Assembly (NCBI RefSeq): GCF_000378245.1
Contig: NZ_KB899495.1
Span: 338,267 to 402,266, forward strand
Direction: 5' to 3'
Origin: Aromatoleum toluclasticum ATCC 700605
Lineage (GTDB): Bacteria > Pseudomonadota > Gammaproteobacteria > Burkholderiales > Rhodocyclaceae
Length of the DNA stretch: 64,000 bases
Shown in pieces: positions 38,166 through 45,917 of this stretch. The translations under genes were made by a program, and so were the position numbers. A model generated the notes under the pieces. It had not been told where the DNA came from, searched no databases, and saw only the letters and a program-made list of their open reading frames with translations. Position 1 is the stretch's first letter. Each line of letters opens with the position of its first letter.

Positions 38166-38423
38166 ATGGCAAACAAGTGGGAAGTGTTCGTGATGGACCT
38201 CGCGGAACTGGCCGAGGGCAAGGAGCTGGAGCTGACGATCCGCACGCTCAACGACGGGCTGCACAAGTACACCTACCAGCGCGCGAAGGTGGAGGTGTCG
38301 AGCAAGCTCGACCAGTTCGCCGACAGCCTGCAGGTGCGGCTGGGGCGTGGTCAGTTGAGTGATCGGAAGTTCTCGATCCGCGTGATCGAGCGGGTGGAGC
38401 GCTTGCCGGCGCAGTACCGGTAA
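38166..38423 (+). CDS. ppcC: Phenylphosphate carboxylase gamma subunit
   Basis: An 85-residue (about 10 kDa) protein in the position and size of the small gamma subunit, which has no known relatives outside these enzymes. It starts MANKWEVFVMDLAELAEGKE and is rich in charged residues and beta-prone segments. It is required with PpcA and PpcB for the CO2 exchange reaction. It begins 9 bases after ppcA with AAGGAG at -8. The assignment rests on size and operon position more than on a recognised motif. Confidence 0.85.
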   Translation: MANKWEVFVMDLAELAEGKELELTIRTLNDGLHKYTYQRAKVEVSSKLDQFADSLQVRLGRGQLSDRKFSIRVIERVERLPAQYR

Positions 38424-38494
38424 GCAGTCCGAACCGGGCGGGCCGCGAGGCTCGCCCGAAGCATCCACACATCATCGAACGGAACGCGAAAACG

Positions 38495-39841
38495 ATGGCC
38501 TACCCCGACCTGCGCAGTTTCCTGGCCGACCTCGGCGATGACCTCCTGCACGTGCGCGACGAGTTCGACCCGAAGTTCGAGATCGCTGCCGTGCTGCGCA
38601 GCCTGCCGGCGGACGCGCCCGCGGCGATCTTCGAGAACGTGCGCGGCTACCCGGGCGCACGGGTCGCGGGCAACCTGTTCGGCGCCCGCCACCGTGTCGC
38701 CCGCGCCTTCGGCACCACCGAGGAACGCCTCGCGCAGACGTGGCTGGACAACAAGCAGCGCGCGGTTGCTCCGGTCCAAGCGAAGCACGCGCCGGTGCAC
38801 GAAGTCGTACATGAATCCCCCGACGAGTTGCTCTCGCTACTGCCCATCCTGACCCATCACGAGAAGGACGGCGGCCCCTTCATCACGACCGGCGTGGTGC
38901 TGTGCACCGACCCCGCGACCGGACGCCGCGGCATGGGCATCCATCGCATGATGGTGAAGGGTGGACGCCGGCTCGGCGTGCTGCTCGCGAATCCGCCGCT
39001 GTCGCAGTTCCACGCCAACGCCGAAGCGGCGGGACGTCCGCTCGACGTCGCGATCGCGCTCGGGCTGGAGCCGGCGACCCTGCTCGCCTCCGTCGTGCGC
39101 AGCGGGCCGCAGGGGCCGGACAAGATGGCGATCGCCGGCGGTTTGCGCGGCGAGCCGGTCGAGCTGGTGCGCGCGCGCAGCGTGGATGTCGAAGTCCCAG
39201 CGCGCGCCGAAATCGTCATCGAAGGCCGCATCCTGCCCGGCGTGCGGGAAAGCGAAGGCCCGTTCGGCGAGAACACCGGCTACTACTTCACCAACGTCAG
39301 CCCGGTGATCGAGGTCACAGCGGTCACGCACCGCGACAACTTCATCTACCCCGGCCTGTGCCCGTGGTCGGGCGACGTCGACACCCTGCTCTCGCTTGCC
39401 GCCGGCACCGAACTGCTGGGCCAGTTGCAGACCATGGTCGCCGGCGTCGTCGATCTCGACCTCACCGGTGGCACCGCGGGTTTCTCGGCCGCGATCGCCG
39501 TGAAGGGCTGCCAGCGCCACGAGGTGCGGCGCCTGATCATGCTCGCGCTGAACCTCGACAAGCGCCTCAAGACCGTGACCGTCGTCGATGACGATGTGAA
39601 CATCCGCGATCCGCGCGAAGTTGCGTGGGCGATGGCGACGCGCTACCTGCCCGAACGCGACACCGTGATCATCGGCGGCGCCGAAGGCTACGTCATCGAC
39701 CCGTCATCAGCCGGCAGCAGCGCCGGCTCCAAGGCCGGCTTCGTCGCCACGCGCGGCGCCGGCCCCGAATTCGACCGCATCACCCTGCCCGCCGCCGCAC
39801 TCGCGAAGGCGCAGGCCCTGCTCGCAACGCTGCGCAATTGA
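38495..39841 (+). CDS. Third UbiD-family (de)carboxylase-like protein
   Basis: A 448-residue UbiD-family protein, a paralogue of PpcA and PpcB. It keeps the acid pair in EGPFGENTGYY and the AEIVIEG strand. At the prFMN/metal site it reads RGMGIHRMMVKG, so the Asn of the usual NxGxYR pattern is replaced. Phenol clusters of related organisms carry a similar UbiD-like gene whose role is not settled (recalled). It follows ppcC after 71 bases, and the UbiX-like gene starts 15 bases into what follows, so the pair is co-translated. It might act on a different hydroxyarene or assist cofactor maturation; both are conjecture. Confidence 0.85.
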   Translation: MAYPDLRSFLADLGDDLLHVRDEFDPKFEIAAVLRSLPADAPAAIFENVRGYPGARVAGNLFGARHRVARAFGTTEERLAQTWLDNKQRAVAPVQAKHAPVHEVVHESPDELLSLLPILTHHEKDGGPFITTGVVLCTDPATGRRGMGIHRMMVKGGRRLGVLLANPPLSQFHANAEAAGRPLDVAIALGLEPATLLASVVRSGPQGPDKMAIAGGLRGEPVELVRARSVDVEVPARAEIVIEGRILPGVRESEGPFGENTGYYFTNVSPVIEVTAVTHRDNFIYPGLCPWSGDVDTLLSLAAGTELLGQLQTMVAGVVDLDLTGGTAGFSAAIAVKGCQRHEVRRLIMLALNLDKRLKTVTVVDDDVNIRDPREVAWAMATRYLPERDTVIIGGAEGYVIDPSSAGSSAGSKAGFVATRGAGPEFDRITLPAAALAKAQALLATLRN

Positions 39842-39855
39842 TGGAGACACGCACC

Positions 39856-40440
39856 ATGAGAATCGTCGTCGGCATTTCCGGAGCAAGCGGTGCGATCTAC
39901 GGCATCCGCATCCTCGAAGCCCTCAAGCAGATCGGCGTCGAGACCGACCTCGTGATGTCGGACTCGGCCAAGCGCACGATCGTCTACGAGACGGACTACT
40001 CGATCAACGACGTCAAGCGCCTCGCCTCCTGCGTGCATGACAACAACGACGTCGGCGCGTCCATCGCGAGCGGCTCGTTCAAGCACGCCGGCATGATCAT
40101 CGCGCCCTGCTCGATCAAGACGCTATCCGCGGTCGCCAACTGCTTCAACACGAATCTCCTCATCCGCGCCGCCGACGTCACGCTGAAAGAGCGACGCAAG
40201 CTCGTGCTGATGCTGCGCGAGACGCCGCTGCACCTCGGCCATTTGCGATTGATGACGCAGGCCACGGAGACCGGTGCCGTGCTGGTGCCGCCACTACCCG
40301 CCTTCTACCACCGGCCGAAGACCATCGACGACATCATCAACCAGTCGGTGACCAAGGTGCTCGACCAGTTCGACCTCGACGTCGACCTGTTCGGACGCTG
40401 GACCGGCAACGAGGAACGGGAGCTGGCGAAATCGCGTTGA
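39856..40440 (+). CDS. Flavin prenyltransferase, UbiX-like
   Basis: A 194-residue UbiX/Pad1-type flavoprotein. GISGASGAIYGIRIL binds the FMN phosphate, and IIAPCSIKTLSAVANCF and LLIRAADVTLKERRKLVLMLRETPLHLGHLRLM are the family signatures. UbiX makes prenylated FMN, the cofactor of UbiD-type enzymes, so it plausibly supplies PpcA, PpcB and/or the third UbiD protein. Starts at 39841 (overlapping the UbiD stop, ATG within TGATG) and 39856 are both in frame; the latter gives the usual MRIVVGISG N-terminus. A REP-like palindrome follows its stop. Confidence 0.92.
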   Translation: MRIVVGISGASGAIYGIRILEALKQIGVETDLVMSDSAKRTIVYETDYSINDVKRLASCVHDNNDVGASIASGSFKHAGMIIAPCSIKTLSAVANCFNTNLLIRAADVTLKERRKLVLMLRETPLHLGHLRLMTQATETGAVLVPPLPAFYHRPKTIDDIINQSVTKVLDQFDLDVDLFGRWTGNEERELAKSR

Positions 40441-40457
40441 TCCGGCGACGTCTCCTT

Positions 40458-40513
40458 GTGGGAGCGGCTTCAGCCGCGAAGCAACGCCGATTCGCGGCTG
40501 AAGCCGCTCCCAC
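40458..40513. repeat. REP-like palindrome, family A, copy 2 (inside the phenol operon)
   Basis: Perfect 23-base arms at 40458-40480 and 40491-40513 surround a 10-base loop, starting 17 bases after the UbiX-like stop. It is the tightest hairpin of the four copies and separates the carboxylase part of the operon from the DUF120 gene. It could attenuate or stabilise the upstream mRNA. Confidence 0.95.
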
Positions 40514-40558
40514 AGAACCGCCCCGACGAACCGCACCCACGCAATAAGGATTCGCTAC

Positions 40559-40996
40559 ATGATGACCACCGCAACCCGCCTCGAACTCGAAGGCGAAGTC
40601 ACGCAGGGCCTCGGCGAAGGCTCGCGCTTCACTGCGATCGACTGGGTCGTTGCCGAATTCCGCCAGAAGCTCGGTTTCATCCCCTGGCCCGGCACCTTCA
40701 ACCTGCGCATGCGGGGCGGCGCCTGGGATTGGGCACGCGCGCACCTGCGCGCCGCCACGGGGATCGCGATCACACCGCGCGACGGCTTCTGCGCCGCGAA
40801 GTGCTTCGGCGTGAGCATCGCGGGTCACCTCACCGGCGCCGTCGTGTTCCCCGAGATGCCCGACTATCCCGACGACAAGTTCGAGATCGTCGCGCCGCTG
40901 CCGATCCGCGAGACGCTCGGGCTGCAGGACGGTGACCTTGTGAACCTGCGCCTCGATCTCTTCCATTCCGCCCGCGACGGCGCCGCGGCCGCCTGA
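40559..40996 (+). CDS. DUF120 protein, archaeal CTP-dependent riboflavin kinase (RibK)-like
   Basis: A 145-residue protein following the DUF120/RibK pattern from end to end: GEVTQGLGEG at the N-terminus, LGFIPWPGTFNL (the GTxN turn at 45-48, which binds nucleotide and metal in archaeal RibK), CFGVSIAGHLTGAVVFPEMPDYPDDKFEIVAPLPIRE and finally LGLQDGDLVNLRL. Archaeal RibK phosphorylates riboflavin to FMN with CTP; bacteria normally use RibF. Its place right after a flavin prenyltransferase gene suggests local FMN supply for prenylated-FMN formation, which is inference. Starts at 40559 and 40562 are equivalent. The Nudix gene follows after 16 bases. Confidence 0.75.
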   Translation: MMTTATRLELEGEVTQGLGEGSRFTAIDWVVAEFRQKLGFIPWPGTFNLRMRGGAWDWARAHLRAATGIAITPRDGFCAAKCFGVSIAGHLTGAVVFPEMPDYPDDKFEIVAPLPIRETLGLQDGDLVNLRLDLFHSARDGAAAA

Positions 40997-41012
40997 CCCT
41001 TCAAGGAGAACC

Positions 41013-41564
41013 ATGATGGCCCACAAGTTCTGCCCGCAATGCAGCACGCCGCTGGTCCTCGCGAAGATCCACGGCCGCGAGCGCGAAACCTGTCCGGCGT
41101 GCGGCGAGACCGTCTTTCACAAGCCCTCGCCGGTCGTGCTGGCCGTGATCGAGCACGCCGAACAGCTGGTGCTGATCCGCCGCAATCTCGATCCGCTCGC
41201 AGGGTACTGGGCGCCGCCCGGAGGCTATGTCGAGCTAGGCGAATCGCTCGAGGGCGCCGTCGTGCGCGAGGCGCGCGAGGAGACCGGTCTGGAGGTCGCC
41301 GTCGACGGGCTGATCGGCGTGTATTCGCAGACCGGCGTGCGCGCCGTGATCCTCGCCTTCCGCGCGCACTCGGTCGCGGGCGAACCGGTTGCGGGCGACG
41401 ACGCGGGCGAACTGGCGCTCATCGCGCCGGGCCAGCTGCCGATCCAGCCGTCGCCCGAAGGCGCGCCGCTGCTGGACCGCTGGTTCCACGAGGTCATCCA
41501 GGAAGTCACCGCACCATGGAAATGGGGGCGCCACACGAGCGCCAGGACAATGATGAGGAGATAA
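41013..41564 (+). CDS. Nudix hydrolase with N-terminal zinc ribbon
   Basis: A 183-residue protein. A CPQC/CPAC zinc ribbon spans about 7-35, followed by a Nudix domain with the complete box GGYVELGESLEGAVVREA+REETGLEV (about 70-97), so it should be catalytically competent. It hydrolyses an unknown nucleoside-diphosphate derivative. Nudix (MutT-like) genes have been noted in phenol clusters of Thauera (recalled). It lies 16 bases after the DUF120 gene with AAGGAGAA upstream. A possible substrate tied to CTP/CDP or flavin metabolism is only a suggestion. Confidence 0.85.
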   Translation: MMAHKFCPQCSTPLVLAKIHGRERETCPACGETVFHKPSPVVLAVIEHAEQLVLIRRNLDPLAGYWAPPGGYVELGESLEGAVVREAREETGLEVAVDGLIGVYSQTGVRAVILAFRAHSVAGEPVAGDDAGELALIAPGQLPIQPSPEGAPLLDRWFHEVIQEVTAPWKWGRHTSARTMMRR

Positions 41565-41566
41565 CG

Positions 41567-41599
41567 ATGACTGCCCCGACACCGCACCCCTCCGGCTGA
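41567..41599 (+). other. Possible 10-residue ORF with strong ribosome site
   Basis: GAGGAG at 41555-41560, embedded in the end of the Nudix gene, is spaced 6 bases from an ATG encoding MTAPTPHPSG and a stop. The following 129 bases up to the CoA ligase gene show no coding signal. It may be a leader peptide, a remnant of a lost gene start, or chance. Confidence 0.3.
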
Positions 41600-41728
41600 T
41601 CGCCCGCCGCCGCGCCAACGCGCGTACCCCCGACAACTCCGCAGCATCCGCCGTACGGCAATGCCCCTTCCCGAACCCGGACGGCATCGCCGGGGGGCGG
41701 TTCGTCCAGAATTTCGAGGAAGACAGTC

Positions 41729-43027
41729 ATGGCGTATTTCGATCAGGTCACCGAAACCCTGCCCCGCGAACAGCTCCGCGCGCTGCAATTGCAGAAGCTG
41801 CAGGCGATGATGGCCGAGCTGTGGGGCAAGAACCGCTTCTACAGCGACAAATGGAAGGCTGCCGGCATCGAGCCGCGGGACATCCGCACCCTCGACGATC
41901 TCGCGCGCCTGCCGCTGACGATGAAGTCCGAGCTGATGGAGGACCAGGCGGCGAACGGGCCCTTCGGCACCAATCTGACCTACCCGGTCGAGCACTACAC
42001 GCGGCTACACCAGACCTCGGGTACCACGGGCGTGCCGCTGAAGGTGCTCGACACGCAGGATTCGTGGGACTGGTGGGCGAAGTGCTGGGCGCACGTGCTC
42101 GCGGGCTCCGGCGTGGATGCGAGTGATCGCGTCTTCCTCGCCTTCGCGTTCGGCCCCTTCATCGGCTTCTGGGCGGCGCTCGAAGGCGCGCGCAAGCTCG
42201 GCGCGGTGATGATCCCGGGCGGCGGCCGCGATTCGCTGCAGCGCCTGGAGCTGATGCGCGAGACCGGCGCGACGGTGCTGTGCTGTACGCCGACCTATGC
42301 GCTGCGGCTTGCCGAGGTCGCGCGCGAACACGGCTTCGACATGAGCTCGATCAAGATGAAGTCGACGGTGCATGCTGGCGAGCCGGGCGCGAACATTCCG
42401 GCCACCAAGCAGCGCATCGAATCGTCATGGTCAGCGAAGTGCTTCGATCACGCGGGAGCTTCCGAGATCGGCGCGCATTCCTTCGAGTGCGAGCACCAAC
42501 CCGGCGGCACGCACCTGATCGAATCCGAGTTCATCGCCGAAGTCATCAACCCGAAGACCGGCGAAGCAGTGAAGCCGGGAGAACGCGGCGAGCTCGTGAT
42601 CACCAACCTCGGCCGCTGGGGTTTCCCGCTGATCCGCTACCGCACCGGCGACCTCGTCGAGGTGAATCTCGACCCCTGCTCCTGCGGCCGCAGCTTCATG
42701 CGCTTCCAGGGCGGCATCCTTGGCCGCGCGGACGACATGGTGACCGTGCGCGGCGTGAATGTCTTCCCGGCCGGCGTGGAGAACATCATCCGCAAGTTCG
42801 TCGAGGTCGACGAGTTCCGCATCACCGTCAGCAAGGTCAAGCACATGGACGAGATGGACATCGAGGTCGAGCTGTGCGAAGGCGCGGACCCTGCGGTCGT
42901 GCACTCAATCGCCGAACGCCTCGACTCGGTGCTTGCGTTCCGCCCGCGCGTGCATAACGTCGGACGCAACGTCCTGCCGCGCTTCGACATGAAGGCCAAG
43001 CGCTTCCACGTGAATCGCGCGGCCTGA
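41729..43027 (+). CDS. PaaK-type aryl-CoA ligase (phenylacetate-CoA ligase family)
   Basis: A 432-residue adenylate-forming ligase of the PaaK class. P-loop TRLHQTSGTTGVPLKV, the A5-like FDHAGASEIG and the domain-hinge region YRTGDLVEVNLDPCSCGRSF are clear, as is the C-terminal GRADDMVTVRGVNVFPAGVE. PaaK-class enzymes activate aryl acids with ATP and CoA. In this position, 4-hydroxybenzoate, the carboxylase product, is the obvious candidate substrate. However, the known 4-hydroxybenzoate-CoA ligases are of another subfamily, so this is a hypothesis. The ATG at 41729 has GAGGAAGA upstream. It is probably in the phenol operon or a sub-operon of it. Confidence 0.85.
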   Translation: MAYFDQVTETLPREQLRALQLQKLQAMMAELWGKNRFYSDKWKAAGIEPRDIRTLDDLARLPLTMKSELMEDQAANGPFGTNLTYPVEHYTRLHQTSGTTGVPLKVLDTQDSWDWWAKCWAHVLAGSGVDASDRVFLAFAFGPFIGFWAALEGARKLGAVMIPGGGRDSLQRLELMRETGATVLCCTPTYALRLAEVAREHGFDMSSIKMKSTVHAGEPGANIPATKQRIESSWSAKCFDHAGASEIGAHSFECEHQPGGTHLIESEFIAEVINPKTGEAVKPGERGELVITNLGRWGFPLIRYRTGDLVEVNLDPCSCGRSFMRFQGGILGRADDMVTVRGVNVFPAGVENIIRKFVEVDEFRITVSKVKHMDEMDIEVELCEGADPAVVHSIAERLDSVLAFRPRVHNVGRNVLPRFDMKAKRFHVNRAA

Positions 43028-43133
43028 GCCCGCTTCCGCAACACGTATCCGCAATGGCCCGGCCGAGGCCAGGGACGGCAACACCCCGATTCGGCCAACG
43101 ACGGCATCGCACACAAAAAATCAAGGAGGAGGC

Positions 43134-44063
43134 ATGAGACTCAAGCAAATCGGCGTCGCACTGGCCCTGTCGGGGCTGCTCATCGGCAATGCACTCGCGA
43201 AGGAAGGGGGTGACCAGTATCCGCACGGAAGCGAGAACTGGGTGGCGGGCGCACTACCGCCACCGGGAAACTATTTTCTCAACTACTTCGGCTACTACCA
43301 CGCCGATAGCCTGCGCGACGGCGACGGCGACAAGGTTCCCGGCACCGGCGTCAGCGCCTGGTTCGATGCGATGCGCGTCGTCAAGGTCACGAACGCGAAG
43401 ATCCTCGGCGGAGACTGGGCGGTACAGGCCATCCTGCCCGTCGTGCAGCAGAAGCTGACGCTCGGCGACAGCGAGACCGTCACCGGTATCGGCGACATGC
43501 TGTTCTCACCGCTCGTGATTGGCTGGCATGCCGGCAACCTGCACTGGGTCTTCGCCCTCGATTTCTTCGCCCCGACAGGCGAATACAAGTCGGGGCAGCC
43601 GATCAAGAGCATCGGCACCAACTACTGGAGCGTGGAGCCGGTCCTCGCGGTGACCTGGATTTCGGATACCGGATGGGAGCTGTCCGGCAAGTTCATGTAC
43701 AACATCAAGGCGAAGAACAAGGACTTCCGCCCCGCCCCGGGCGCGCCGAAGATGGATTACGAGTCGGGCGACGAATTCCGCATGGACTACCTCGTCGGCA
43801 AGCGCTTCGGCCCGTGGGGCGTGGGCTTGTCGGGCTACTACGTGAAGCAGACGACCAACGACAAGCTCGACGGCGACACGATCTCTTCCGCGATCGGTCC
43901 GTGGTCGTCCGGACGCAAGGGTGAAGTCTTCGCGATCGGCCCCAGCGTCAGCTACACGACCAAGGGCGGCACCATGTTCATCGGCCAGCTGCAGCACGAG
44001 AGCGAGGCCGAGAACCGCTTCCAGGGCGACAAGGCCTGGTTCCGTCTGATCATGCCGTTCTGA
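43134..44063 (+). CDS. MetA-pathway outer-membrane beta-barrel protein (Phenol_MetA_deg family)
   Basis: A 309-residue secreted protein with a signal peptide (about 1-22, cleavage after GNALA) and alternating beta-strand pattern to a C-terminal FRLIMPF, typical of an outer-membrane barrel. Segments YPHGSENWVAGALPPPGNYFLNYFGYY and FAPTGEYKSGQPIKSIGTNYWSVEP match the family named after the phenol meta-pathway gene, which may aid uptake of aromatic compounds. A consensus AAGGAGGAGG lies before the ATG at 43134. It is the last plus-strand gene of the phenol island. Confidence 0.85.
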   Translation: MRLKQIGVALALSGLLIGNALAKEGGDQYPHGSENWVAGALPPPGNYFLNYFGYYHADSLRDGDGDKVPGTGVSAWFDAMRVVKVTNAKILGGDWAVQAILPVVQQKLTLGDSETVTGIGDMLFSPLVIGWHAGNLHWVFALDFFAPTGEYKSGQPIKSIGTNYWSVEPVLAVTWISDTGWELSGKFMYNIKAKNKDFRPAPGAPKMDYESGDEFRMDYLVGKRFGPWGVGLSGYYVKQTTNDKLDGDTISSAIGPWSSGRKGEVFAIGPSVSYTTKGGTMFIGQLQHESEAENRFQGDKAWFRLIMPF

Positions 44064-44106
44064 CCGCCCGACGCGCCGCTGCCCACCTCACGGGTGGCGC
44101 CGCGCC

Positions 44107-44325
44107 TCAGAACGGCAGGCGGCGCTTCGGAGGCTGGGCCGGTTTCTTCGCGGGCTCCGGCTTCACGGCCTTCACGGGCTTGCGCGGGAGATTCATCTCC
44201 TCGCGGGCGAAACGCACCTTGCCTTCGAGCACGCAGCCACGCATACCGGGCGCGCACACTGCGCCCTGCACACGCTGGCACACGCCATCGAGGTCGTGCG
44301 GACAACTCCATGCGCCGCTGCTCAT
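44107..44325 (-). CDS. Small conserved-looking protein with four cysteines
   Basis: A 72-residue protein. The first half contains SCPHDLDGVCQRVQGAVCAP and then GMRGCVLEGKVRF, four Cys with spacing that could hold a metal. The second half is a Lys/Pro-rich tail ending PPKRRLPF. It overlaps no other gene and reads convergent to the outer-membrane protein gene. The function is unknown; the Cys pattern and coherent composition support a real gene. Its start at 44325 lies 157 bases upstream of, and divergent from, nudC. Confidence 0.6.
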   Translation of the reverse strand: MSSGAWSCPHDLDGVCQRVQGAVCAPGMRGCVLEGKVRFAREEMNLPRKPVKAVKPEPAKKPAQPPKRRLPF

Positions 44326-44481
44326 GTCGAAACGCTCCCTCTCGTCGCCGAAAGGCCCACCATAGCCCAGGACGGGCGCCGTTCCCCTGAGCAATATCAA
44401 TTCACGGGCTGCGCGGTTGCGCACCCGCGGTGCGCCGCGCATCATGACCGCAACATCCACCCGACGCCACTGCACGCCCCC

Positions 44482-45303
44482 ATGTTCATGCCCGGACACC
44501 TCTCGCCCGACCCGCTCGCCGACGACGACCTGTGCTTCGTATTCCGCAACAATGCCCTGCTCGTGTTCGCCGGCGAGGGCGACACCCGCGTGCCGGCGCG
44601 CAGCGAGCCGGGCGGACTGGATCCAGCCGGCCCGCAGCACTACGTCGGGCAACTCGCCGGACGGCACTGCTACGCCGCCCCCGTCGCACAGGAAGCGCCG
44701 GCCCCGGAAGGCATGGAATGGCGCGACCTGCGCAGCCTGTTCGGCCGGCTCGACGAAACGGTGTTCGGGGTGGCGGGACGTGCGATCCAGATCGTGCAGT
44801 GGGATCTCACGCACCGCTACTGCGGCCGCTGCGGCACGGCAACCGAACCGCATGCGGGCGAGCGTTCGCGTGTGTGTCCGGGCTGCGGCATGGTCCACTA
44901 CCCGCGCCTCGCCCCGGCGATGATGGCGCTGGTGCGGCGCGGCGACGAACTCTTGCTCGCGCGCTCGCCGCACTTTCCCGAAGGCATGTTCAGCGCGCTC
45001 GCCGGATTCGTCGAGCCGGGCGAATCGCTGGAGCAGACGCTGGCGCGCGAGGTACGAGAGGAGGTCGGTATCGAGATCGCCAACGTACGCTATTTCGGCA
45101 GCCAGCCCTGGCCCTTCCCGCATTCCCTGATGATCGCCTTCGTCGCCGATTACGCCGGCGGCGAGCTCGCGCTGCAGGCCGACGAGATCGAGGCCGCGGA
45201 CTGGTTCACGATCGACCGCCTGCCGCGCCTGCCCCACCGCATGAGCATCGCGCGGTGGCTGATCGACGCGACGGTGAACGAAATCGCCGCGACGCGCGGC
45301 TGA
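44482..45303 (+). CDS. nudC: NAD+/NADH pyrophosphatase (NudC)
   Basis: A 273-residue NudC. It has a variable N-terminal domain, a zinc ribbon (YCGRCGTATEP ... CPGCGMVHYPR), the Nudix box GFVEPGESLEQTLAREVREE (about 182-201) and the diagnostic SQPWPFPHS motif. It cleaves NAD(H) to NMN(H) and AMP and removes NAD caps from RNA. The ATG at 44482 or the second at 44488 are equivalent. It stands alone, in the opposite direction to its right neighbour. Confidence 0.92.
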   Translation: MFMPGHLSPDPLADDDLCFVFRNNALLVFAGEGDTRVPARSEPGGLDPAGPQHYVGQLAGRHCYAAPVAQEAPAPEGMEWRDLRSLFGRLDETVFGVAGRAIQIVQWDLTHRYCGRCGTATEPHAGERSRVCPGCGMVHYPRLAPAMMALVRRGDELLLARSPHFPEGMFSALAGFVEPGESLEQTLAREVREEVGIEIANVRYFGSQPWPFPHSLMIAFVADYAGGELALQADEIEAADWFTIDRLPRLPHRMSIARWLIDATVNEIAATRG

Positions 45304-45341
45304 AGCGCTAAATCGCCACCGTCGATCGACGACTACGACGC

Positions 45342-45917
45342 TCAGGCCGCGGCGCGGCGATCCGGGAAGTCGATGACCGCGTCGAGCAGGCGGCGCTCGG
45401 CGTACAGGGAGTCCTCCAGCCCGGCACGGCCGGTGCTGGCATACTCGGCCGGCACCTTGCCCGCCACTGCCGCGAGGTTGCCCTGTGCCGCGGCGAGCAG
45501 CTCATAGCAGGAAGCGGCGAGCGCCTCGACCCGGCGCGCACTCTGCGCATGCAGCGGCGAGAACGCGTCGTCGGACGATGCGGCGGGATCGGACTCCTGC
45601 CGCGACGCCAGCTCGGAGATCGCAATGTTCGCGGCCTCGCTCTGGATCTGGTAGATCCGCTCACGCAGCGCCACGAGGACCGTGTTCATGCGCGCGATGG
45701 TGCGCATCGTCGGCAGGCGCCGCGGCGCGCCCTCCCCGGCGCGGTCCGTCCACTGCGCGAGACCATCGTCGACGGTCGCGCGGGCAAGCTGCCACGCTAC
45801 TTCGGCATTCAGGCGCTGATCCCACGCCATGTCGTTTGCCTCGGCCTGCCCGATCGGCGGGATGAACTCGTTCTCCAGATCCATCGCCGAGAGTCGTTCG
45901 GTCGTTGTCATGCTCAT
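45342..45917 (-). CDS. Unrecognised 191-residue protein
   Basis: I do not recognise this protein. It is predicted to be mostly helical, has no signal peptide or membrane segment, and contains an acidic N-terminal region (LSAMDLENEFIPPIGQ) followed by heptad-like helices (RIYQIQSEAANIAISELASR; RRVEALAASCYELLAAAQGN). The latter faintly recalls phasins, but the match is too weak to name. A strong GGAGGAG lies 6 bases before the ATG at 45917. The gene is well separated from its neighbours, with 245 non-coding bases upstream that probably hold its promoter. Confidence 0.6.
   Translation of the reverse strand: MSMTTTERLSAMDLENEFIPPIGQAEANDMAWDQRLNAEVAWQLARATVDDGLAQWTDRAGEGAPRRLPTMRTIARMNTVLVALRERIYQIQSEAANIAISELASRQESDPAASSDDAFSPLHAQSARRVEALAASCYELLAAAQGNLAAVAGKVPAEYASTGRAGLEDSLYAERRLLDAVIDFPDRRAAA

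Noticed and set aside
36531..38468. 645-residue minus-strand frame opposite ppcA
   Set aside because: A His/Arg/Val-rich antisense shadow with no recognisable domain.
43028..43133. Possible separate promoter before the outer-membrane protein gene
   Set aside because: No -24/-12 or -35/-10 pair could be identified; only the ribosome site is clear.
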